A stretch of DNA of 27,631 bases from an uncultured Bacilli bacterium (lineage in GTDB: Bacteria > Bacillota_I > Bacilli_A > RF39 > UBA660), in assembly GCA_947625365.1 (NCBI GenBank), contig CANQNZ010000006.1, positions 1 to 27,631 of the forward strand. Reading direction: 5' to 3'. The position numbers and the translations under genes are program-made. Of the stretch, positions 21,312-27,631 are shown one piece after another. The notes under the pieces were generated by a model. That model worked only from the letters and a program-made list of their open reading frames with translations. It was not told where the DNA came from and made no database searches. The number at the start of each line of letters is the position of its first letter. Position 1 is the first letter of the stretch.

Positions 21312-21327
21312 TTTCTAGTCTTTTTTT
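21304..21327 (+). terminator. Terminator of the degenerate pilin gene
   Basis: AAGACTA (21304-21310) pairs with TAGTCTT (21316-21322) around ATTTC, followed by T residues; it includes the stop codon. Confidence 0.7.
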
Positions 21328-21343
21328 AGAAGGGAAGAAAATT

Positions 21344-23227
21344 ATGGCTATAACTAAAACTAAATTTATAAACTATACTAGATGTAAAAGATATGTTGCT
21401 TTAGATGAACTGCATCTTCAAAAGTTAATGGCTGATGTAGATTATGATGAGTATGTGGCAGAAGAACGCGAAGAAAAACTGCAAGAGTTGCTGGGAGGCA
21501 TGTACGAGAATGATGAAGAAGGCCATGAAAATGATTTAATTGATAGAGAAAATCGTTATTTAGAGGTTATGATGCCATATTATAAAGAAATTGAAAAATT
21601 AGTAGGGGATTATGTCTCTGAACATTTTCCTGGTAAAACTGTTTACTCAAATGATAACTTTAGTCAAGAGTGTTTTGATTTTAATGATAAAGGTATTAAA
21701 TATCTTTGTTATATTGATATTTATAATGAAGATAAAGATAGAGTTAATATTATTGAAGTAAAAGCTACAACAACTAATAAATTCATGTCCTTAAAATCTA
21801 ATAATCCTAAACAAGATAAATATTCCATTTTTTTAAAGAAAAATAATATCTTATATTTAAAAGATGAAATAGAGGGGTATGATATTACTGCGGAAATGCC
21901 TTTAAAAAATTATGAAAAACAAAGAGCCAAACTTTTTGACCGTTATGGAGTGGGGAAATATGTTTATGATTTGGCGGTCCAAAGATTTATAATAGAAGGT
22001 GAATATAAACAGAGTAATAATGCAGATAAGTTAGCTAATATTCATTATTACTTAGGAGTTTTAAACCATGAATATGTTTTTGATGGTACTTACAAAGATG
22101 GTAAACAAGTATTTAATCCTGATAACAATGGTAATGAAATTGTAACCTTAATTGATTTGACTAAAATAACTGAGGAGTTACAACCCTATGTTCTAAGCGA
22201 TAAAGAAAAGCTAGAGCAGTATATTAAGCAAATGGATGCTTCTAGTTGCCCTTTAGGTAAGGGGTGTGAATATAAAAAACAAACTCAATGTAAATATTTT
22301 AATCAAATATGTGGAAAAATTATTCCTCCCAAAAATTCTTCTTTAGCTTATAAAAGAAATGGCTTTGGTTTTAAAGATGAAATGGGGAATAATCATAAAG
22401 GTTTAGATTTAATTAATGAAGGCTATATTAATATGCTTGATATTCCAGAAAGTTGGATAAAATCCGAAAATCATCGTATTCAAAGAGACTCATTAATAGC
22501 TAATAAGCAATTTATTGATAAAGACAAAATAAAAGTTATGTTAAGTAAAATTGAATATCCTATTTATCATTTGGATTTTGAGACTTTTCCTTGTCCAATT
22601 CCTCGTTTTAAAGGGGAAACCCCTTATATTCAGTCTCCTTTTGAATTTAGTTTACATATTGAAAGAAAGCCAGGCGTCTGTGATAAAGAAAAAGATAATT
22701 TTGTATTTTTGGCGAAAGACCACACGGACTGTCGCCCGCAAATGATAGAAGCAATGTTAAAATATATGGACCCTGATAAAGGCACTTTATTTGCACAAAA
22801 CGTTGCTTTTGAAAAAGGACGTATAAAAGAGCTTGCTAACATCTTTCCAGAATATAAAAAACCTTTGATGAAACTTTATAATAGGGGCTTTGATTTATTA
22901 TGGCTTTTGGATACTAATAGTAAAATGTATAAAGAATTAGGTTATAGTGAAGATGAGGCTAAACGCATGAATTTTTATGATAAAAGTATGAGTGGTTCTT
23001 TTTCTATCAAGAAAACCTTGCCGGTTTTTACTGATTTAAAATATGATAATTTAGAAGTGCGAAATGGAACAATGGCTATAATTGAATATGCCTCATATCC
23101 CTATATGAGTAAAGAAGAATTTAAACTTAAATATCAAGCTTTGATAGATTATTGTCAGCAAGATACTTGGGCCATGGTTGCAATATTAGATAGTTTAAGA
23201 AAAAAATTAGAAATCCAAAAAGTATAA
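21344..23227 (+). CDS. DUF2779 protein: Cas4/RecB-like nuclease plus DEDDy exonuclease
   Basis: A 627-residue protein with two nuclease-type domains. The N-terminal half fits a PD-(D/E)xK nuclease of the Cas4/RecB kind: C14 in YTRCKRY, D125 in CYIDIY, E138-V-K140 in NIIEVKATT, and a Cys cluster CPLGKGC...QCKYFNQIC near residue 300 that could bind a 4Fe-4S centre with C14. The C-terminal half is DUF2779 with a DEDD exonuclease order: D411-F-E413 in YHLDFETF, AQNVAFEKGR (N486, E490), and Y603-C-Q-Q-D607, the Y-x3-D form of motif III. It probably degrades or trims DNA ends, but polarity and substrate are unknown. Ku and a LigD-type ligase follow, beyond a terminator-like palindrome. Confidence 0.75.
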   Translation: MAITKTKFINYTRCKRYVALDELHLQKLMADVDYDEYVAEEREEKLQELLGGMYENDEEGHENDLIDRENRYLEVMMPYYKEIEKLVGDYVSEHFPGKTVYSNDNFSQECFDFNDKGIKYLCYIDIYNEDKDRVNIIEVKATTTNKFMSLKSNNPKQDKYSIFLKKNNILYLKDEIEGYDITAEMPLKNYEKQRAKLFDRYGVGKYVYDLAVQRFIIEGEYKQSNNADKLANIHYYLGVLNHEYVFDGTYKDGKQVFNPDNNGNEIVTLIDLTKITEELQPYVLSDKEKLEQYIKQMDASSCPLGKGCEYKKQTQCKYFNQICGKIIPPKNSSLAYKRNGFGFKDEMGNNHKGLDLINEGYINMLDIPESWIKSENHRIQRDSLIANKQFIDKDKIKVMLSKIEYPIYHLDFETFPCPIPRFKGETPYIQSPFEFSLHIERKPGVCDKEKDNFVFLAKDHTDCRPQMIEAMLKYMDPDKGTLFAQNVAFEKGRIKELANIFPEYKKPLMKLYNRGFDLLWLLDTNSKMYKELGYSEDEAKRMNFYDKSMSGSFSIKKTLPVFTDLKYDNLEVRNGTMAIIEYASYPYMSKEEFKLKYQALIDYCQQDTWAMVAILDSLRKKLEIQKV

Positions 23228-23247
23228 CAATTGTTATATTTTTTTTA
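23223..23247 (+). terminator. Terminator-like palindrome between nuclease and Ku genes
   Basis: TATAACAATTGTTATA (23223-23238) is a perfect palindrome followed by eight T. It overlaps the stop codon of the DUF2779 gene. I see no clear promoter between it and the Ku gene, so it may attenuate rather than block. Confidence 0.5.
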
Positions 23248-23278
23248 ATAAAGGAAAAAATAATAAAGGTGATTAGGT

Positions 23279-24052
23279 ATGCCTTTAAATAATAGTTCCA
23301 TTAATTTTGGAATGGTTTATATTCCAATTAGTTATACTTCTCTTTTAAAAAATAATGATATTGACTTTCATATGCTTGATAAAAATTCTTTAAAAAGAAT
23401 TAGGTATAAAAAAGTAACTGAAGATAATGAAAATAAAGAAATTTTAAATAAAGATATTGTTAAAGGCTATGAATATGCGGAAGACAAATATGTTATTTTT
23501 GATAATAAAGATTTTGAGAAACTAAAGACCGAAAAAGATAAAAGTATAACTATTGAAAAATTTGTTGATATCGAAAGTATTGACCCTATTTATTATGATA
23601 GACCCTATCTTATAAATACTAAAGGAGCAGAGCATGCGTTTTATTTATTAGCTAAAGCTATGGAAAATAAGGGCAAAGTAGGAATTGCCACAACTGTTAT
23701 TGGACAGAAAGAAACCTTAGTTATAATAAGAAGTAAAGATGGCCATTTATTTTTAAATACTTTATTTTTTTATGATAATTTAAAAGATATTGACGTTTTA
23801 AACCCGCAGGATAAATTTAGTTCCGCAGAATTAAAGATGGCAGAAACCTTAATTGATAACATGAGTGGAAAATTTAATCCTAAAGATTATAAAGATATGT
23901 ATAAAGAAAAATTACTAGAAGCAATTGATAAAAAAATAAGAGGAAAGAAAATAACTAAACCTAAAGAAGAAAAAAATAAAAAAATTAGTAATTTAATGGA
24001 TGCCTTAACAGAAAGTATTAAAGCAACTAATAAAAAAGGAAAGAAAAAATGA
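23279..24052 (+). CDS. ku: Bacterial Ku, DNA end-binding protein
   Basis: A 257-residue Ku homolog that would bind double-strand break ends as a homodimer and recruit the ligase. Family marks are the N-terminal INFGMVYIPISYTSL, IDFHMLDKNSLKRIRYKK, a KGYEYAEDKYVIFDNKDFEKL block, DPIYYDRPYLI, GAEHAFYLLAKAM and VGIATTVIGQKETLVIIR. The Lys-rich tail (about 220-257) resembles the basic C-terminus of other bacterial Ku. GGTGATTAGGT precedes the ATG. Its stop overlaps the ligase start (ATGA), a sign of translational coupling. Confidence 0.93.
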   Translation: MPLNNSSINFGMVYIPISYTSLLKNNDIDFHMLDKNSLKRIRYKKVTEDNENKEILNKDIVKGYEYAEDKYVIFDNKDFEKLKTEKDKSITIEKFVDIESIDPIYYDRPYLINTKGAEHAFYLLAKAMENKGKVGIATTVIGQKETLVIIRSKDGHLFLNTLFFYDNLKDIDVLNPQDKFSSAELKMAETLIDNMSGKFNPKDYKDMYKEKLLEAIDKKIRGKKITKPKEEKNKKISNLMDALTESIKATNKKGKKK

Positions 24053-24945
24053 AAGATATATTTACTCAAAAAAATGTTTTGCCTATGCTTTTAAAACAAA
24101 CAAAACCTTTTGATAATGCCCGTTATCTTTATGAAATGAAGTTTGATGGTTATCGAGCTATTGTCTATTTAGCCAAAGATAAAACTGTTATTAAAAGTCG
24201 AAATAATAATGATGTTACAAATTTATACCCAGAATTAAAAAATCTTTATAAATGCACTAAAGAAAAATGTATTTTAGATGGCGAGCTTATTGTAATGGGC
24301 GAAAATGGACCTGATTTTTTTAAAATGCAAAAAAGAGGCAGAATGAAAAATCAAACTAAAATAAAAGAAGCTATGATAGATAATCCCGTTATTTATGTCG
24401 CATTTGATATATTATATTATAATAATAAAGATTTAACTGATACTCCTTTAATTAAAAGAAAAGAATATTTAAAAAAATATATTAAAGAAAATGATAATTT
24501 AATTATTTCAAAGTATATTATAAAGGGTGGAACAAAATTATTTAAAGAAATAAAAAAACAAGGTTTAGAAGGCGTAGTTGCTAAAAAAATGGATAGTCCC
24601 TATATTATAGGGAAAAGAACTGATTTATGGGTTAAATTTAAAGCCGTAAAAGAGAAAGATTTTTTGGTATTAGGCTATAAAAAAATTAATAATGTAGTTA
24701 AAACTATTGTAGTAGGTATGGAAAAAAATAATAAATACATCTCTTACGGAGAAGTTAATTTACCTAATTTTTTAGACCAGAAATTTATTGATAATTATGC
24801 TAAGCAAAATATAAGTCCATCTAAGATATTGCCTTTAGAAAATATTATATGGTTAAAGCCCAAATTAAAAGCTACCATTAGATTTAAAGAAATAACAGCC
24901 AATAATAACTTAAGACATGCCGTGTTTATGAAATTTGTTGACTAA
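24049..24945 (+). CDS. ligD: ATP-dependent DNA ligase, LigD ligase-domain type
   Basis: A 298-residue ATP-dependent ligase that seals breaks in end joining with Ku. The adenylation motif is EMKFDGYRA with K31 as the AMP acceptor. Other motifs are LDGELIVM, FDILYYNNKDL, GLEGVVAKKMDSPY and DLWVKFKAVKEKDFLV, followed by an OB-fold tail. Unlike the larger LigD proteins of Bacillus or Mycobacterium, it has no polymerase or phosphoesterase domain. Any gap filling would have to come from another enzyme, for example Pol I. It overlaps the Ku gene by four bases. Confidence 0.9.
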   Translation: MKDIFTQKNVLPMLLKQTKPFDNARYLYEMKFDGYRAIVYLAKDKTVIKSRNNNDVTNLYPELKNLYKCTKEKCILDGELIVMGENGPDFFKMQKRGRMKNQTKIKEAMIDNPVIYVAFDILYYNNKDLTDTPLIKRKEYLKKYIKENDNLIISKYIIKGGTKLFKEIKKQGLEGVVAKKMDSPYIIGKRTDLWVKFKAVKEKDFLVLGYKKINNVVKTIVVGMEKNNKYISYGEVNLPNFLDQKFIDNYAKQNISPSKILPLENIIWLKPKLKATIRFKEITANNNLRHAVFMKFVD

Positions 24946-24992
24946 TATTTATAAGTGTATTAAAATAAGCCTACATCTAGGGGGTATGTCTG

Positions 24993-25748
24993 GTGATAAT
25001 TAACAAAGACCTTAACCTTGATAGATTGAAGGTAGTTGATGGCGGCACAGAGGGATGTATTTTAAAATTTCGTCCTGGTAAAGTTATTAAAGATTTTCGT
25101 GATTGGTGGCATTGGGATGAATATTCTTTTAAAGCTTTAAATAATAAACTGATAAAATTAATAATTTTAAAAGAAATGAACTTAAAAACTCATCCTAAAA
25201 TATATAACTTTTATTATTCTGAATATTTTTCTAATCTAGTTATGTATGCCTATGTCATGGAGTATTTACGCTCTAACTATATCTTTAGTATCCTTGATGA
25301 TTGCTTTGATGTAAGATTTAATTTAGTTTCATTAATTATAAATTCTATTTTAGAAGATAATCAAAAAGGTATTTATAACTTTGATATTAGTCGTCGTAAT
25401 CTATATATAAGTAAAAAGGGACAGTTAAAATATTTTGATATAGATAATTTTCAAGTCCTAGACTATCCTACAGATATTTATACAGTAAGTATGGAAGATT
25501 TTATTAGTAAAAAAGATAATCAAAATTTATATTTAATGCAAAATTTTACTTTCTTTTTAGCCATTATGAATATTTTGTTTAACTATGATTTTCGTGATTA
25601 TAACCATGTAGAAAATATAAAAAGGCAATTAATAAAAGAAAAATTTGATGATAAATTATTAGCTAAATTTTTAAATATAATAGAAGGTAAGCAAGAGGAT
25701 ATTCATGAAGTTTTAGCTTTAATTAAAGAAAATAAAATCCAAAAATAA
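24993..25748 (+). CDS. Protein-kinase-fold protein 1
   Basis: A 251-residue kinase-fold protein. A glycine-containing loop (DGGTEGCILKF, about 16-26) is followed by the beta-3 lysine candidate K33 in VIKDFR. The catalytic-loop equivalent is NFDISRRNLYIS, with D131 and N136 in the D-x4-N spacing. The DFG equivalent is YFDIDNF (D149). The Gly of DFG is missing, but the catalytic residues needed for phosphotransfer are present. The target could be protein or a small molecule. Start is GTG at 24993, following AGGGGG; no in-frame ATG fits. A paralog starts 20 bases later. Confidence 0.6.
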   Translation: MIINKDLNLDRLKVVDGGTEGCILKFRPGKVIKDFRDWWHWDEYSFKALNNKLIKLIILKEMNLKTHPKIYNFYYSEYFSNLVMYAYVMEYLRSNYIFSILDDCFDVRFNLVSLIINSILEDNQKGIYNFDISRRNLYISKKGQLKYFDIDNFQVLDYPTDIYTVSMEDFISKKDNQNLYLMQNFTFFLAIMNILFNYDFRDYNHVENIKRQLIKEKFDDKLLAKFLNIIEGKQEDIHEVLALIKENKIQK

Positions 25749-25767
25749 ATTTAAATGAGGTATTGAC

Positions 25768-26544
25768 ATGATAAAAAATAAAAGAATTAAAACTTTAGAG
25801 TTATATGAAATCGGAGTAGGCTATGAGTCAAGAGTTTTTCAATATGGAAGAGGTAAGGCATTAAAAGATTTTAGATTTAATAATTACTGGCAGAAGAAAA
25901 ATTTGTCTATTTTAAAAAATAAAAAGAATAAATTAGAAATTTTAAAAAATTTAAATCTCCCATATTATCCTCAAATATTCGATTTTTACTATGCTGTTTA
26001 TTTTGATGAGGAAGTATTTTATGCGTACACTATGAAATATTTATGGCAAAAATATAATGGCTTAAATCTAAGTTTACTAAATTTTAGAAATCAGTTATCT
26101 TTTTATGAACAAATAGATATAATTAAACAGGTTATTAATATAATTGAGCATCTTAATGAGCAGGGAATATATGTTTTTGATATTAAATTAGAAAATTTAT
26201 TTTTAAATATTAATAAACAATTAAATATTTTAGATACGGATAACTTTGAGGTTTTAAATTATTCTAATGATGTAAATACTTTAATAATGCGTGATTTTAT
26301 TAAGCAAAATCAAATAACAAATCCTGTTTTAAAACAAAAATTTGCTATTTTACTCTTGATTGTTGATTTATTATTTAATACGCAATTAGAGGGTGACAGT
26401 CTTAATTTTATGAAACATTTTTTAGCTTCTCATATGATTAATCCAGATTTTTTTGATAAAGCAGATAACATAATAAGTGGCCAAGATGAAGATATAAATG
26501 AAGTTGTGGCTTTAATTAAAAAAGAAGATATTATCAGAATTTAA
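25768..26544 (+). CDS. Protein-kinase-fold protein 2
   Basis: A 258-residue paralog of the preceding protein. It shares GYESRVFQYGRGKALKDFR (K33), the FDFYY...FYAYTMKYL hinge block, VFDIKLENLFLN (D138, N143) and ILDTDNFEVLNY (D156). Both end with a similar QEDIxEVxALIKxxxI tail. Tandem duplication followed by marked divergence is likely. GAGGT precedes the ATG. Its stop codon touches the -35 box of the valS leader. Function unknown; a two-kinase pair next to end-joining genes is noted without further proof. Confidence 0.6.
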   Translation: MIKNKRIKTLELYEIGVGYESRVFQYGRGKALKDFRFNNYWQKKNLSILKNKKNKLEILKNLNLPYYPQIFDFYYAVYFDEEVFYAYTMKYLWQKYNGLNLSLLNFRNQLSFYEQIDIIKQVINIIEHLNEQGIYVFDIKLENLFLNINKQLNILDTDNFEVLNYSNDVNTLIMRDFIKQNQITNPVLKQKFAILLLIVDLLFNTQLEGDSLNFMKHFLASHMINPDFFDKADNIISGQDEDINEVVALIKKEDIIRI

Positions 26545-26573
26545 TTGCATTTTTTAAAATATATTTATATAAT
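26545..26573 (+). promoter_or_regulatory. Promoter of the valS leader
   Basis: TTGCAT (26545-26550), 17 bases, TATAAT (26568-26573), immediately after the preceding stop codon. Confidence 0.6.
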
Positions 26574-26579
26574 AAAAGA

Positions 26580-26795
26580 GAAATGCAAAGAACTAGAGGA
26601 GTAGGTAATTATCTTTTGGCAAGAGAGTTAGTGGTTGGTGAAAACTAATAAAAGAAATTATTGAAGGTAGCTAGGGAGCAGGGTATTTGAAAGTAAGTAA
26701 AATATCACGTTAGTAACGTTAAAACAAAGAGGCAAATTTATTTGTAAATTAAGGTGGTACCACGCTTGAAAGCGTCCTTTAATGGTGCTTTTTTT
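26580..26795 (+). promoter_or_regulatory. T-box leader controlling valS
   Basis: A tRNA-sensing leader that lets transcription proceed when uncharged tRNA-Val binds. The conserved T-box AAGGTGGTACCACGC is at 26751-26765. The terminator stem AAAGCGTC (26769-26776) pairs with GGTGCTTT (26784-26791, two G-T pairs), followed by T. In the alternative fold AAGG of the T-box pairs with CCTT at 26776-26779. The probable specifier codon is GTA (26667-26669) after GAAG, which is a valine codon and matches the downstream gene. Stem I was not folded by computation. Confidence 0.9.
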
Positions 26796-26811
26796 ATGGG
26801 AGGAAAGATTT

Positions 26812-27631
26812 ATGTTAGACAAAAAATATAATCATTTAGAAGTTGAAAAAGGAAAGTATGAAAATTGGAAAGAAAAAGGATATTTTAAAGCTGGAGATAA
26901 AAGCAAAGATGCCTTTTGTATTGTTATACCTCCTCCTAATGTTACTGGTAAATTACATTTAGGTCATGCTTGGGATACAACATTACAAGATATTATTATT
27001 CGTTTTAAAAGAATGCAAGGATATGATGCTTTGTGGCTTCCCGGAATGGACCATGCCGGTATAGCTACACAAGCTAAGGTAGATGCACGTCTTAAAGAGG
27101 AAGGAATTAAACCTCGTGAACTTTCTAGAGAAGACTGGCTTAAACATGCTTGGGATTGGAAACAAGAATATGCCGATAGTATTCATGCCCAATGGGCTAA
27201 GTTAGGTTTATCCTTAGATTATGATAGAGAAAGATTTACATTAGATGAGGGATTAAATAAAGCTGTAAGGAAAGTATTTGTTGATTTATATAATAAAGGT
27301 TTAATTTATCAAGGGGAAAGAATTATTAACTGGGACCCTGTGCAAATGACTGCTTTATCTAATGAAGAAGTTATCTATAAAGAAGATAAAGGAGCTTTTT
27401 ATCATATTAAATACTATTTAGAAGATAAAAGTATGTATTTAGATGTTGCAACAACAAGACCAGAAACTTTATTTGGCGATACAGCTGTCGCTGTTAATCC
27501 GGAGGATGAACGATATAAACATCTAATCGGCAAGAAAGTTATATTACCAATAGTTAATAAATTAATTCCTATTGTAGCTGATGAACATGCTGACCCAGAA
27601 TTTGTAACAGGTGTAGTAAAAATAACTCCGG
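26812..27631 (+). CDS. valS: Valyl-tRNA synthetase, N-terminal part
   Basis: Class I aminoacyl-tRNA synthetase that charges tRNA-Val; the window ends after 273 codons. The signature PPPNVTGKLHLGHA with HLGH at residues 49-52 is the ValRS form of HIGH. LWLPGMDHAGIATQAKV, LDYDRERFTLDEGL and INWDPVQMTALSNEEV follow, and the last part enters the editing domain (ATTRPETLFGDTAVAV, KKVILPIVNKLIPIVADEHAD). GGGAGGAAAG precedes the ATG. Expression is set by the T-box leader directly upstream. Confidence 0.97.
   Translation, partial: MLDKKYNHLEVEKGKYENWKEKGYFKAGDKSKDAFCIVIPPPNVTGKLHLGHAWDTTLQDIIIRFKRMQGYDALWLPGMDHAGIATQAKVDARLKEEGIKPRELSREDWLKHAWDWKQEYADSIHAQWAKLGLSLDYDRERFTLDEGLNKAVRKVFVDLYNKGLIYQGERIINWDPVQMTALSNEEVIYKEDKGAFYHIKYYLEDKSMYLDVATTRPETLFGDTAVAVNPEDERYKHLIGKKVILPIVNKLIPIVADEHADPEFVTGVVKITP

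Noticed and set aside
22551..22842. Frames in other phases within the DUF2779 gene
   Set aside because: The DEDD motif I of the main frame is encoded here, so these are shadows.
20283..26544. Prophage or integrated mobile element
   Set aside because: No integrase, transposase, att-like direct repeats or flanking tRNA were found, and base composition resembles the rest of the window.
1..27631. TGA read as tryptophan, as in Mycoplasma
   Set aside because: Several genes end at TGA in sensible places (yceD, ylbE, Ku with ATGA overlap), and Trp is encoded by TGG in conserved motifs such as EPWH in the VanY-like protein.
1..27631. tRNA or rRNA genes
   Set aside because: No tRNA-like TTCGANNC arms with matching acceptor stems or rRNA signatures were noticed; the only tRNA-related RNA is the T-box leader.

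Overview
The window looks like a chromosomal segment of an uncultured, AT-rich (by eye roughly 30% G+C) member of the Bacilli, probably a small-genome, Mollicutes-adjacent gut-type lineage (RF39/RFN20-like). That placement is inference. It rests on Bacillus-type gene neighbourhoods (tmcAL next to yceD-rpmF, ylbD-ylbE, polA to mutM, nfo beside a yqfT-like gene, a T-box ahead of valS), strong Shine-Dalgarno sites and sigma-A type promoters. TGA is used as a stop and Trp is TGG, so the code is standard. Wall-related genes (class B PBP, VanY-like peptidase, SleB-like proteins) argue for a walled cell. The first ~28 bases do not fit the rnhB tail that follows and look like an assembly edge.

Layout: (1) 1-4.2 kb: rnhB tail, a secreted SleB-like protein, a protein with a Cys-His-Asp transglutaminase-like triad, and topA. 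(2) 4.2-5.8 kb: a small membrane protein on the minus strand, divergent from a second SleB-like protein that carries an N-terminal two-helix pilin-like membrane domain. (3) 5.9-11.1 kb: polA, a class I amidotransferase-type peptidase (C26), a VanY-like peptidase, mutM and a membrane protein, closely packed. (4) 11.1-14 kb: tmcAL divergent from yceD-rpmF, then an intergenic region with strong promoters on both strands that appears to encode a structured small RNA, then ylbD-ylbE. (5) 14-17.1 kb: type IV pilin-like gene, zinc-ribbon membrane protein, nfo, an unknown gene and a convergent DUF2624-like gene. (6) 17.2-20.2 kb: class B PBP, rpmG, an unknown 67-residue basic protein and efp. (7) 20.3-21.3 kb: an unknown protein resembling phage polyvalent-protein domains and a degenerate pilin-like protein. 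(8) 21.3-26.5 kb: a two-nuclease-domain DUF2779 protein, Ku, a stand-alone LigD-type ATP-dependent ligase and two paralogous kinase-fold proteins. (9) 26.5 kb to the end: T-box leader and the start of valS.

Functional themes: DNA repair is strongly represented (polA, mutM, nfo, topA, Ku, LigD-type ligase, dual nuclease). The nuclease, Ku, ligase and two kinase-like genes form the most system-like cluster and could be an end-joining module with its own end-processing nuclease. A second theme is cell-wall hydrolysis and remodelling. The best candidates for undescribed biology are the nuclease-Ku-ligase(-kinase) cluster, the minus-strand structured RNA near 13.2-13.3 kb, and the paralogous SleB-like/pilin-domain proteins.
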